A program made the translations under genes and the position numbers. Positions 22,357 through 33,406 of a stretch of DNA of 64,000 nucleotides are shown here, one piece after another (the first letter of the stretch is position 1; each line of letters opens with the position of its first letter). The DNA is taken from positions 2,046,001-2,110,000 of the forward strand of contig NC_003280.10 in NCBI RefSeq assembly GCF_000002985.6, read 5' to 3'. The notes under the pieces are model-generated. The model searched no databases and was not told where the DNA came from. It saw only the letters and a program-made list of their open reading frames with translations. The stretch comes from Caenorhabditis elegans (Eukaryota > Nematoda > Chromadorea > Rhabditida > Rhabditidae).

Positions 22357-22971
22357 ATGACAATTCAGTTGGACGAGAAGCTTATTGATACAATTTTGAA
22401 TGGTGAGTTTTATTATATAATCAACTAATTTTTTTTTCTAAACTATAATATTGCAGACGACTTCAACTATCCATTCCCAGTGGACACTGTTAATAGTCAA
22501 TTAATTTTCCAACATCTACATCCCTTGCCAGAAGACCTTGATGACAGTTCAGTACAACATCTGATCAATCGTTTGCGGCTGGAATCAATCGACTTGAAAG
22601 AGTTCAATATGACGGAATGGATGGCCGCATTAGTCCGTGGTCAGGAATTACATGAAATTACTCTTGGGAAATTCGAAAAGCTGACAAATTTTGCCAAGAA
22701 AATAAATGGTGAGAGAAATGAAATAAAAAGCATGTGTCAAATTATAATCCAATTGTTTTCAGCGTCTGCCTGGAACGTAAAAATTGTTTCATTATTGGAA
22801 CATATGATTCAACTGGATAAGAGGTCCAAACTCACCTACCTAAATCTCAGTCCATCTTGGCTTCCCAGAACTGAGGGACTTCTAGAAGAGCACTTTGGGA
22901 TTGGTTGGGCCAAAAAAGTGAGTTCAAGAGTTTGGAGGAAAGAAGCCGCCGAGTGGAAAGTACACGATTGA
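22357..22971 (+). CDS. Chimeric gene: leucine-rich adaptor-like fragment fused to a foreign exon
   Basis: Exons are 22357-22402, 22457-22708 and 22763-22971, all in phase, giving 168 residues. The body (MTIQLDEKLIDTILN, LRLESIDLKEFNMTEW, LTYLNLSPSWLPRT) looks like the start of a leucine-rich protein, possibly related to the ZYG-11/ZER-1 cullin-2 adaptor group, but I am not sure. The last 17 residues (VSSRVWRKEAAEWKVHD) come from reading the duplicated exon at 22922-23095 in the wrong frame, so the gene was truncated by a rearrangement that placed that exon inside it. A hAT MITE sits just upstream. It may be a pseudogene or a young chimeric gene. Confidence 0.5.
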
Positions 22972-23095
22972 ACTGATGGGCAAGAAGATTCCGGACCATT
23001 TGAAGAAGAAGCGTTCGCTGTTTGGCTCCCAGGACCGTACTCGTCGTGCAACGGTAGTTTTCAAGAAGAAGGACCCACTACAGTTTGAGTTCTGA
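22922..23095 (+). pseudogene. Second copy of the 174-nt basic last exon
   Basis: It reads VQEFGGKKPPSGKYTIELMG...LFGSQDRTRRATVVFKKK and ends in a stop at 23093-23095. It has the same length as the exon at 4023-4196 with only a few substitutions, and a different C-terminal tail (DPLQFEF). It lacks its own acceptor because the sequence before it is the coding frame of the chimeric gene. The good conservation of this frame against the 4-kb copy suggests recent duplication from a live parent gene elsewhere. Confidence 0.65.
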
Positions 23096-24290
23096 ATTAT
23101 GTGGATAAGAATCTGTAATCAAAATAGCCTGCAATAATCATAAAGTTCTACAGTACTCCAGGTGCACTTCTAATGTAAAACTACACCTTATCCATTCACT
23201 AACATCTGCTCAATTTTCCTTCGAGAGGCAACACTTCATAACACAATTTCACTACAGTAACATAGCATTAAAAGACACCTCAGATACTTAAACCGAGATA
23301 GTGACTGCCAAAGTGGATTTGCTAAACATGGTGCATCGTGACACAGCTTTGGAAGCTTATATCTTGGTTAGTGTTGGAGTTATCAAAAAGTTCTCAACTA
23401 ACAAAACAACTGAAATTTGTTTTTCTACGTGGTTGTACTCTCTACTACAGTAGCTTGTTTCAAAACATGGTGCAACACAAATTATCAATAAAGTGAACAA
23501 AAACACGAGAATAATAATTGAATCATGATTTCTTTTAATCAAAATTGAAAAAGATAACGTGCAATTAGAGTGTAACTTAATACGTAAAACTGTGAAACAT
23601 ACTAATTTCAGGCTTTTTGTCGTCGGAACTCAGAATATCAAAGTTTTACGCATTTTCAATTTTTTTATTTGTCTTGTTTATTTTTTCCTTTTTTTTTAAA
23701 TTTGTCTTATTTATTTCTTCCATTTTCCAAGAGAGAAGAGTTTCAGACAAAGAGGGATAGAACTGGAAGAGGCCAGATCTATTGATCAGGTGTTGTCAAC
23801 GGAAGACTCTAAACAGGCACGTGCTCGCTCGCTAGTATAGGTAAATTAAATTCCCGGGTACTAGAAAACTCTGTTGGCCAGTAAAGTTTGACTCACTGAT
23901 CTACCTGATTGCTTGCTTTTTGATTTTTGTTCAACTTTTCTGGAAAAAAATCCTGTAAAGGTTGAAATCTAAATCACGGGACGTAATCGGGTACCTCTGG
24001 ACAAAACACAAAAGTTCGAAGTTACATGAAACACAGCCGTGGATCAAAATACACTCGCACCGGAATATCCTATCCCTTCTCGTAAGTGACAGTTTGTACT
24101 GCGTTTTCTTGGAGATTTAGGAAAAATCCAGTTGTACGTCGTTTCTTGAAAAAGATTATCGTTTATTATGATAAGACGGAAATTGAAATCCACTCGCACC
24201 CGTCTCATTTCTTCTGCGTCTTTAAATGAGGGTCACTTCTGATTTGAGATCGCCTTTACTTGAGGTCAGAATTGGCGTCAGTGACGAGCG
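23096..24290. other. Intergenic DNA with an orphan fbxb 5' block
   Basis: Bases 23730-23785 (AGAAGAGTTTCAGACAAAGA and GAACTGGAAGAGGCC) match the conserved upstream block of the fbxb genes, on the strand that would transcribe leftward, but no F-box exon follows. A dispersed repeat with TGGTGCATCGTGAC lies near 23330 and has relatives near 5370, 16590 and 36775. No gene was called. Confidence 0.45.
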
Positions 24291-24520
24291 TTAGCTATTT
24301 AGGGTTTTTAGGCTTAGGCTTAGGCTTAGCCTTAAGCTTAGGTTTATGCTAAGGCTTAGGCCTAGGCTTTAGATTAGGGTTAGGCTAAGAATTCGGCTTA
24401 AGCTTAGGCGGATCCTCAAGTTTGGCCTCGAGTTAGGCTTAGACATAGATTTAGGCTACGACTTACAATTAGGTTCAGGCTTACGGTTAGGCTTAGGCTT
24501 TGGCTCAGACGTAGTTCGTT
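24291..24520 (+). repeat. Interstitial telomere-like repeat (TTAGGC type)
   Basis: Many perfect and degenerate TTAGGC/TTAGGCT units lie in a row. TTAGGC is the Caenorhabditis telomere unit. A second block in the opposite orientation (GCCTAA) lies at 42130-42320. Confidence 0.85.
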
Positions 24521-24700
24521 TTCCTTTAAACTGTTGAGCTGCTTAAATGACCAGTTAATAGATTAACGTTTTAGATAGGCCGGCTTGAAATATCAATTAG
24601 ATATTTATTTTTTGATTCTATATATATCTTAAAACTCTTCAAAATATCTCTATTTTTCGAATAAACATTTTATTAAACAGTTGCCACAATCAATCCGTGT

Positions 24701-25477
24701 CTACTTTGGCTCTTGGCTGAAACAAATTTATCTATGTTAAGATAATTTCAACCCATAATCTTACCAATCAACCTGCTCAATCGGAGCTTGCTTCCCGTCA
24801 TATGAACCATCTGAGCCTAGAATCGGCTGTCCCCCGCCCAAATCGATGAGCCCATCCGGATATTTTGTCATTGTCCAGTAGAAATTACCATTAAAAGTGT
24901 CACAAATAAGGCCATAATAGTCGAAAAAACTTTTTCCACCGAATCCGGCCAATGTCGTCGGAGGTACGGGAAACTATAAATATTATATAGTATTGGAAAG
25001 TTTGGGGTAGATTTAAAGACCACTCACAACAATTGTCGCATCACTCAACCCAGCATATAGTTTCGGTGAAAAAACCGAATTTCTGGTAATCAGCCGCGGA
25101 ATTTGGCCACCAGTGCACTGTACCACTTGGCATCCGTCTACTTCAGCTAATTCCAATTTTGCTCCAAGTTTTATCAAGTCCATACACGTGGTGGCTGGCA
25201 TCTCCGGACACACTTTTTCTGTAAATCAGCTGAAATTCAGGAATTTGTTCGTTTTTAGACTCACCTGTCATGGTGGATGTTTCCATTGTTGTCATCATTT
25301 CCTAAAACGTTTTAAAGATTTCCAAAAATGCACTGATTTCCAACAGAAAAATACCGTAGTAGTCTCCTCAAATGGTAATGTACTTGAAATATAGACATCA
25401 TCCGGTGGAATAGTTCTCATACAGCATTCTGTTATACTAATGAGGAAGCAAAGAAAGTGTGAAAACAAAATATTCAT
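24701..25477 (-). CDS. Secreted DUF281/C6-type protein, copy A
   Basis: Five exons are in phase: 25355-25477, 25265-25301, 25028-25218, 24765-24973 and 24701-24716, giving 191 residues. A signal peptide (MNILFSHFLCFLISITE) is followed by CCMRTIPPDDVYISS and a threonine-rich linker, then a cysteine-containing domain with DGCQVVQC, GLSDATIVFPVPP and FYWTMTKYPDG. The MRTIPPD start after the signal peptide, the Thr linker and the W-x-x-TKYP motif are features I associate with nematode DUF281/C6-type extracellular proteins of unknown function. The exon structure is the same as in the copy at 62787-64000. Expected location is secreted or cell surface. No lesion was seen. Confidence 0.7.
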
Positions 25478-26360
25478 ATCAAAAATTGTTGGAAAATGAA
25501 TGAAAATATTGTTTCCATATACATAGATCTTCTCCGGTGATATGTTGATAATCTAGTTTGTGGGGGAACCTTATCGGATTTTTTGACCATCACTTTCGAT
25601 TCTTATCTGTGATTTGAGATATGGTGTTTATTCAGTAAATAGCTTAATAAATGCAGATTAGAGGGGTGGCTAATATAGACCGAATAAGCCTAAGGTAGCC
25701 AAGTTTTCAGGCCCGTTGCAAATTTTTTGATATTTTTTATCTCTTGTCAGTTTCTAGGTCGATGCTTCTATTTGTGACAAACGTGAAGCAACGTACAACT
25801 AGATTTTTTCAATATCTCCGAAAGAAGAGAGTTCAAAAGATTGTGATAGGAAATGCAGGTGCGGGTGTACCTCGTCCTAATGTACCTCGTCCTAATCTTT
25901 TACCTTATTAAGTGCGCTCTACTGCTACAGGAAAATTGAAAGAAAAAGAGTGAAAAGTCGGAAAATGTACCATCCTGGTACATTCCAGAAAGTTTTCATG
26001 AGAAACTATTAGGATTCGGTATACCAAAAAAACTATTGTTTCCTACAAATAGCTTAATTTTTTGTGCATTACTTATATTTTCAAAGAACAACAGACTAAA
26101 AGATACACTTTTAAATACAATCGGAACAGTGTGTTGTAATGGAATTCTAAACTTTTTTTGCCAATTGATTCCTGTAGAAGAATGAGACTGAATACTCCGC
26201 CACCATTGCACAATCATATAAAGAATTTCAATCAAGTTTATTCATCACAGCAAAGTTAACTTGACTCAGGACTCTTTATATTTAATATTGGGTCTTCTTC
26301 AGCATTCAAGAGCTCTGAAAACTTAGGTCATTAACACTTCAATAAGTATAAACTACTCAC
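25478..26360. other. Intergenic DNA
   Basis: No supported exon is present. A 79-codon minus-strand open frame at 25996-26235 has no recognisable domain or splice context. Short direct repeats occur (for example TGTACCTCGTCCTAAT twice near 25870-25905). Confidence 0.45.
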
Positions 26361-29300
26361 TTAATCGAACTTATTATAATACCGACGTTTCAATACATGG
26401 ATCAAGCAGTCTTCCTCACAATAACACCAAATCGCACCAATCAATAGGTTTCCAGCGGCATAAGCGATAAGGAAAATGGTCAATCTGAAAGTAAAAAGAT
26501 ATTAATTGAAAATAACATGGTTATACTTACTCGTGATAAATAGTGGATACAACTTTTGGACCATGATATGCAGACTTGATAGATTCTGGTTGCACTTCGA
26601 TTGTCTCGTTCTTAAGCACTTTCTCAATTTGTCTCATAACTCTTGGCATTGCGAGAAGGGAGGACTTGTAGACGGAGAATTTAAGATCCAGCTTTGACAG
26701 TGCAAATGTCGCTTCTTCAAATTCCTTCAATGCTCCTTTCAACTCTGTGTTTTCGGAGTACTGTGTTTTTGGAATAGCACACCATGAACCTAGCATCAAT
26801 CGATTCTCCAAATGTAGATCTATGTCTTCGAAACTAGCCAATTTTGCTAGCCAGTCCCCAAATTGATGGAACTTCAGTTTTTTCGGGTCAACAATTCGAT
26901 CCTCCCACGTGTTGACCTTATAGAAATATGTAGCGATTTCGAGAACTGTATGTCCAAAGTCTCCCGAGAAAGACTTCAAGAGTGGTGTGTAGTAGGAGTC
27001 TCCTAATTTTTCGATTATCTTTTTAACCTCCAGTCCTTTCTCAATAAACTTCTCAAAATCATCCTTGTGATCGAATGCTTTTTTGATAGAAACCAATGCT
27101 TTCACAGCCTCTCCAAATGTTTTCGAGTATTTTCCCAAGTTTTTCAAGTTACTGAGATCAGATGTAGTTTGATTCTTAATTTCTTTCAAAAGCGAGCGAA
27201 TATTATTCACAGACCCCGATGTCGTATCTACTACCTTTGCAACTTCATTAAAACTGGTTTCAAAAGTTGCATAGTCGGTGGTGGACACTTCAACTGACAG
27301 CTTTGCGGTTGAACCGACACTTTCCATACTGAAGTTCTTCTGACATTTCAGCCAAGATAGGAGACTTCTCCCTTTGGTACCCGATACAATTTCAGGTACA
27401 ACATTTTGAAATTCCATCATTTCAATAAGTTCTCCATCCATATCACCATTTCGCAGTACTTCAAAATTATGTTGAAGGCTCATAATCAATTCGGAAATCT
27501 GTTTGAAGTCGCTGGAGTTTTTATCAGAAATATCATCGATTTTGTCCAAAATCCCATTTTTATTATTTATAATTTGCACTATATATCCAATCAAATGAAG
27601 TTTTTGTGGAAAACGCGGCTTGTATTCAAAATTTGGAATATCTGAATTGACATACCTAATTGACCCACATGCTTTAGTAGTTTTTTTGATAAGCGAATCA
27701 AAAGTGGAGACATTTCCAAAGTCGCTAAGCCAATATGAAATGTTTGCAATGCGATGCATGAATAAATAATGCTCCTGTTTATTGAGACTCATCCATTTGT
27801 CGTCAATGCTCCGAAACTCATCTTTCAACCGAATCAATTTCCGAACACTCCTGAGGTTATTGTGAGATCCAACTACATCCAGTAACCAAGTATCAACAGT
27901 ATCCTTGAAAAGTTGCTTGAAATCTTTGAATCCGTCCAGGAAGCCAAATGTTGATGTACGAGGCGGTAGAGAACGCGAGAAGTGAGAATTCAGCACACTG
28001 ATGATTCCATTGATTTCGGGGGTTGTTGCAGAAAACAAGCTCTCCAAGGCTTCGACATTGCTCCGAAACTGAGCATCGAATAATGAATAGTCATGCATTT
28101 CGGCTGCTTTCTTCACATGTACGGAAATCTCGACCAACTTGTAGAATGGTTTCAACTTCTCCATAGTAGCAATTGCCATTTTCAGCGTATTTATGGTAGG
28201 CGCCTTTGTGAGAGCGGATGCCAATTTCCTCAATTGGGGTTTAATCTCACCTAGCGATGAAGTTTTATCCCTTATTGTTCTGACTAAATCCATTGGATTT
28301 CCACCCTTGAACCATTCAATATTCCAGTTAGAAATATCAGCTATATCGTTCCATCTGATATTTTCAGAGTGCATGCTCAAATTGCTAATGCTGTTCCATA
28401 TTAATTGAATTGTATTCCAATAAAGAAAATAGAAATGATCACTCGAATAAACCAACTTAGATTTCGTGTCGTTGAATTGTTTAATAAATACATCCGCTTT
28501 CGCTTTATCATACTTTTCCACAGCCTCAAGGTTACCAGTCTCAATATTCAGAAGTTCGGCAATCAAATCATCCTCGTCGACATGGCCAGTTGTAAGATTG
28601 TTGAACAGAGTAATGCTGGAGAACAGACGAGCGGCTCGGGACAGTTTTTCAGTGATGAAGTCGAGCTTGGCTGAAAAATAATTATTTAACACCAGATGTT
28701 ATGGGGTTCTAGTTTGATCCATAGAACTATGATTAGATTAGGCCTGTGGAAAAGGTTGCGAGGGCTGACCGGCTGAAAAAATGGCACGTCCCCCGCTCCT
28801 AAACATTGGAAAAGTTATACTTATTTTTCGGAATTGTTCAGAATTATAGCGGCAAAATGAGATAGTTAATCATCGGAGTAAAGCGCTGTTTTAACAGTGG
28901 AGACATATATTCAATTAAAGGCGAACGCCAGCGCGGACCTTCGCAGATCTCGGATGCTGAATTTTGAAAATTATAACCATCTTGGAAAAACAAACAGCAC
29001 AAAAGGTTTTTAATCTATCAATTTTTGACAAAAAATTAAAAAAGATTATTTTTTTAATCTTGCCAACTCATCGTCCACGCAGGAAAAATTCATTCCCAAA
29101 GTTTCTACAATTAAATAATCTGCACCGCCCATGATAAATATGAGAGTATTCTGGGCCTGCCTATGCCCGGTACCTAGCCTACTATATACCTAGCATATTG
29201 TCCCCGGGATCATGCCTGCCGTGAAAAATGTTACACAAATCCGCTTTGATTCAAATTTGCTAGGAATCCAGGGCTTCACAACTTGAGACTCATAACCGTG

Positions 29301-29581
29301 CCCGCGAAATTTGCAGTTTGTGCACAGTTTGTTAAGGCTTTAAGGGTGGAATTATCTCTTTTAATCGCGTCCTCTTCCCAAGCTCTCTGAGCATTTGGTT
29401 CTAGTTTTTTCGGAAAAAATCTGCATTTCTGAAATTCACCAACTTACATTTTTCCGGAATATCATAATCCATAGGTGTAACTGAAAATATTTCGGGTTTG
29501 ATAAAGTTCTCCATCAAAATTAAGTTTACCTGTATAGAAATTGAATAGCAACAGAATACGAAGACACGTGTCAATTCTCAT
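26361..29581 (-). CDS. WSN-domain membrane protein, copy 1
   Basis: Exons are 29530-29581, 29448-29480, 26531-28670 and 26361-26484, giving 782 residues. A signal peptide (MRIDTCLRILLLFNF) is followed by the WSN-type module around residues 30-75 (LSRAARLFSSITLFNNL, then DLIAELLNIE), a nematode domain of unknown function. A long helical region of about 650 residues with few cysteines follows. A single C-terminal transmembrane segment (LTIFLIAYAAGNLLIGAIW) and a short basic tail (LKRRYYNKFD) end the protein, so a type I surface protein is expected. The paralogue on the opposite strand at 49647-52609 has the same four exons. Intron 2 (28671-29447) carries an inverted copy of the gene's own 5' region. 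Confidence 0.8.
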
Positions 29582-29665
29582 ATTTACCATGAGCGGTGCA
29601 GATGATAAATGTAGAAACTTCGGGAATGAATTTTTCCTGCGTGGATGATTAGTTGGCGAGATTTA
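29050..29665. repeat. Inverted repeat enclosing the first two exons of WSN copy 1
   Basis: The block at about 29055-29150 (CCAACTCATCGTCCACGCAG, TTCATTCCCAAAGTTTCTAC, CTGCACCGCCCATGATAAAT) recurs inverted at about 29575-29660, immediately upstream of the start codon. Exons 1 and 2 therefore lie inside a palindromic arrangement. The sister gene has the same layout (49566-49650 and 50095-50180), so it predates the duplication. Confidence 0.75.
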
Positions 29666-30290
29666 AAACAAATTAAAATAAACAAATGTTTTTCAAGGTT
29701 TCACGTGAAGTGTGTATTTTTATTTTTATATATTTATTTCCTTTTTGTAAAAAATTGACAAACCTTAAATATATTTTTGTACTGTTTTCCAAGACGATTA
29801 GTAATTTTTACAGAAAAAAGCGGCGGGCATCGGAGAAGGTCCAAGCTAAATTTAAAAAAAACACTAAAGCTGTGAAGTTTCGACTTAATATCAAATTTCC
29901 TTTTTATTTCTAGTCTCCAGTTTTCAGTTGTCACTTAATTATTTTATGTTTTTCCGTCAGATAAAAAAATTAACTCCGGCACATCAGCAAACCAGCAATT
30001 TGCCGATTTTGTCAGATAAAAAATTTGCCACCCTCCCCTGAATGACAGGATTGATGTTGAAGCCCATGCGGTTCTGAAACCATTAATTTTTATCATTTTG
30101 GAAAATATCCAAAAAAGTTTGCAGTTTTCTTGCGATACAGAAAAATGTTAAATCGATGTGAAATACTTTATTCATTGACGCGGTGACAAAAAAGTAAGGC
30201 AGACAATTGAGAAAGCGGAAAAAAACAGAAAATAAGAAAAATTGGTTTTTTTTGTGGATTTTTTGGCGATTTTTTTGGTGCGATTACCAA
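29582..30290. other. Intergenic DNA upstream of WSN copy 1
   Basis: It contains the outer arm of the inverted repeat and AT-rich sequence. Open frames at 29686-29934 overlap on both strands and look spurious. No gene was called. Confidence 0.45.
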
Positions 30291-33200
30291 TTATTTCGGT
30301 TTCAGACAGTTAAGACTGAATTGCTGCAATTGAGAACAGAACTCATTTTGAAAATTGAGAATTAATCCAAAGACCATATATCTGAGCGATTTGAGGTCAC
30401 TCGCCATTGTGGTACGATTTTTTTGTGATCCGCATGTTCCTTTGATAGGAGAGGGGTTCTTTTTGGTATGCTCAAATTTTGTTACAGCACCGTTCATCTC
30501 CTGGAAAAAGATCAGAAAAATCATTTGAAATGTGGAGATTTTTCAAACTTACTTTCTCAAGAGCCTCAAGAAGTTCTGCTACTGTGCCAAACTTTTTGTA
30601 TCCCTTGATCTTTTTAATTATGGCTACAATCCAATCAATCAGTATGGGAGAAATATCGTCTTCAGGTTTTGGTTCGGTGTTTTTCTTTAGCATCCACACC
30701 ATCCTCCGTACAACTTCAAACCTTTTTTTATTGTTCGGCTCCACTAAAGAAAAGATGTACTCCAATGTTTCTAAATGTGGCTTTTCTTCTTTTTTGTCCC
30801 AATAGTGCTTTTTTGAGTAACCACAATTTTTCTCTTTCTGCTTTTCATGTTTTTCGTCAACCTGCAAAAAAAAGGACATTAAACTTTGCACTAAATGACA
30901 GAATACAGTCCCTATATATATCAATTATAAGTGTAAATATTAGGCTGTCATGAAAGTCCCGTCCTATTTTTCAATAATTTATTTCTCGAAGCAAACTCAA
31001 ACAAGAAATCAGTTATCTGCTCCATCATGATCAACAATGTCCTACCAGCGTTGAGGTAACTTGTGGATCCCCAGCCTGTAGAATCCAGCGGGCAGGGACT
31101 CAAAGTATTGATTGATCTCCGTTTTGAAATTTTCTCTTGTTATGAAGGCTCTACCTTGAAGGACACGAGTCAGATCGGAGATAAGTTAATAATCACTTAG
31201 AGCAATGTTAGGAGAATTCGGTGGTTGAAGTAGAATCACTCATCCATATTTTGCCACTTGCTGCACCACTTGTTTTACAACATGTGGTTCAGCGTTCTAA
31301 TGTTGGGAATATACTTTCTTATCCTGTAAGGCTGAACGATCGACTGATTTCTTCAAATTCCATAGTTGTCTTGAGTAGGTCACTCCGGTAATAGTTTCAC
31401 CATCAGGTAACAGCTCCCAGTAGAGGGGGCCATCCACTCCCACCAAACAAAGAGCACACTTTTTTTTGGGTGAAGGCCGAGTTTCGGAACATCATGTGGG
31501 CTTTGTCCTTCTCCAATCCATTGGGCTTGTATGTGGTGGTTAGCGCACAACAGCCACTTCCCGTTTCTAGTAATAAGCGGGTCCAACCAACGGTCACCGT
31601 GTGGGGAGTGAGGAGATTATATGAAACATCAACTCGGCAGCCAAGGTTGGAACGTGTCACATAATGAGGCACGAATCGACCAAGAATTTTTCTCATGCCG
31701 AGCAATTTCATGATATCTGGTATGGAGTTATGAGAGACCCCAAACGTGCTTGCAAGCTCACGGGTAATTTTAAACGGATCCGATGCAACACTGGCTTTTG
31801 GTGCATTCAAATCCAACTCATGTGCTCTTTTGAGCTTTCCTTTTCAATCAAAGAAAAGTCGCTATTTTCGAAACGATCGAACCATCTCTGTAGGGTTTTA
31901 AATGGGTTAATTACTGCAAAGACTTTTTTTTGCTCATCAATGACTAGGAGTGAGTAAACACCAAAATTGATCTCCAGCCCACAATGACAAAACAAAAAAT
32001 TAGGACAGGACTTTCATGACAGCCTAATAAATTTATAAAATTTTTCTACGTTTTTTAGGATTTTTTAAATTTTGAAAAAAAAAACTTTTTTTTAAACTAG
32101 TTTTTTTTTCAAAATAAAAAAAATCATAAAAATTTTATAAAAATTTTATACATGTTTTTACAACTATATTCGGTATATTGGGACTGTATTCTATCATTTA
32201 AATTTAACAAAACTCGCAGAGACTACTCCAATTTTAAGAAAATCTAGAAGAAACATGTCATCTTAAATTAAAGAAAAACGTATTCTCATATCCGCTATGC
32301 TGATTTGAAATGTTTTTTTCAAAAAAAAAAAACGCACCGAAACTGCCGGTTTTGCCGACTTCTGTCTTCTCTTATGCATGGCTGGGATCTTGTTATTTGG
32401 AGATTTCTTTGAACGGCGGTTCTGCGTCTTAGTCCGACCTAAATCACGTGTGTTGAGCCCAGCTTGCGACGCCATCACATTTCCAGCAATTCCCGGATCC
32501 TGAATTGGAGAAAGTCCAGAGCTGAAAAAAAAATCATTAGCTTAGATTCTGAACTGGTCAAACCTTTCGCCATTCGAAATTTGGCATTGTGACATGCTCT
32601 GCTTAATCCCGGCAATCATTCCAGCAGGCGGTTGCCCAGTTTCTTCCATCTGAACGCAAGATACTTGTATTAGAACATTTCTCAGTTTCGGAAAAAAAAG
32701 ATTTAAACCGTACCATATTTATATCACCATTACCGTCTGGCAGCTCAAGTACCAACTCCTGAAGTTGTACGAGCAGATAATTGTGGGTTCCTGAAAAATG
32801 TGTTTGTTTTCGCTGCTGACTTTTTCCTATTTCAACTAACTTTTATCTGAGCGATCAAAAACTCCGATCTGGTTGTACCCATTATTATCGGTGTTGGCAG
32901 CATTGGCCATGTTAGTTCCGTTCAAAGGAACGTAGTTATTGTCAGAAATATCAACATCTTCATCGACAGTAGAGTTCTAAAATATACAAATTCTCACTTC
33001 ATTAAGTGAATATCTTACCGATTTTTCGCTTTTTGTAGAAGGAAAAGGTTCTTGAGCAATATCCCACTGTTGCGCTTCCGTCAAGTTCAAAAGATTCTGA
33101 TCAAGATGTAGAGGTTCAACTTCTTTCAAAAAACTTTCCGCCTCTTCTTGACGCTGAAAATCGAGTAATTTGACTGCATTAATAGTTTAGAAAAACTTAC

Positions 33201-33406
33201 ATAATCATCAGCTAAAGATTCCTCAGATCTCTCAGTTGGAATTTCAGCTAGTTCTTCATTCGGAACAGCGAGTTCAGGCTTAAAATTATATAATTTTTCG
33301 AGCAAAACTACATATTTTTGCTTTTATTTTGTTGAATTTTTGTATAACTTCTCCAAACTTAGTTAATAAGAAATTAACTCACAGAGATCTTTATTCTAGT
33401 TTGCAT
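30291..33406 (-). CDS. Unrecognised nine-exon gene hosting a mariner in an intron
   Basis: Exons, all in phase, are 33383-33406, 33201-33278, 33019-33153, 32841-32976, 32714-32790, 32564-32649, 32338-32521, 30553-30861 and 30291-30500. They give 412 residues. The first 180 residues are acidic with few predicted structured motifs (PELAVPNEELAEIPTER...). A basic, possible nuclear-localisation stretch follows (TKTQNRRSKKSPNNK, HKRRQKSAK). The C-terminal half is helical (HLETLEYIFSLVEPNNKKRF, ILIDWIVAIIKKIKGYKKFG). I do not recognise the family. Intron 7 (30862-32337) contains a decayed mariner of 1088 bp. The acceptor of exon 2 is TTTTAAG, unusual but acceptable. Exon 7 could instead end in its own stop at 32263, which would split the locus in two; phase agreement across the mariner favours one gene. 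Confidence 0.6.
30940..32027 (-). mobile_element. Decayed mariner-family transposon
   Basis: Terminal inverted repeats begin TTAGGCTGTCATGAAAGTCC and the element is flanked by TA on both sides, the mariner target duplication. Read leftward, the remains of a transposase are spread over several frames: TLQRWFDRFENSDFSL (helix-turn-helix region), ITRELASTFGVSHNSI, a WTRLLLETGSG remnant of the first catalytic segment and KKVCSLFGGSGW of the second. Frameshifts and stops make it inactive. Length (1088 bp) is close to that of intact mariners (about 1.3 kb). Confidence 0.9.

Noticed and set aside
21535-22428. Frames around the hAT MITE
   Set aside because: Driven by the TCGAAAAATCG arrays; only the short exon from 22357 connects in phase to a gene.
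23810-23850. Possible tRNA-like GC-rich stretch
   Set aside because: No A-box/B-box pair or cloverleaf could be drawn by eye.
24291-24520. True chromosome end
   Set aside because: The repeats are degenerate, internal and followed by normal genes, so this is an interstitial block, not a telomere.
31403-31816. 137-codon frame as a host gene
   Set aside because: It is part of the decayed mariner transposase.
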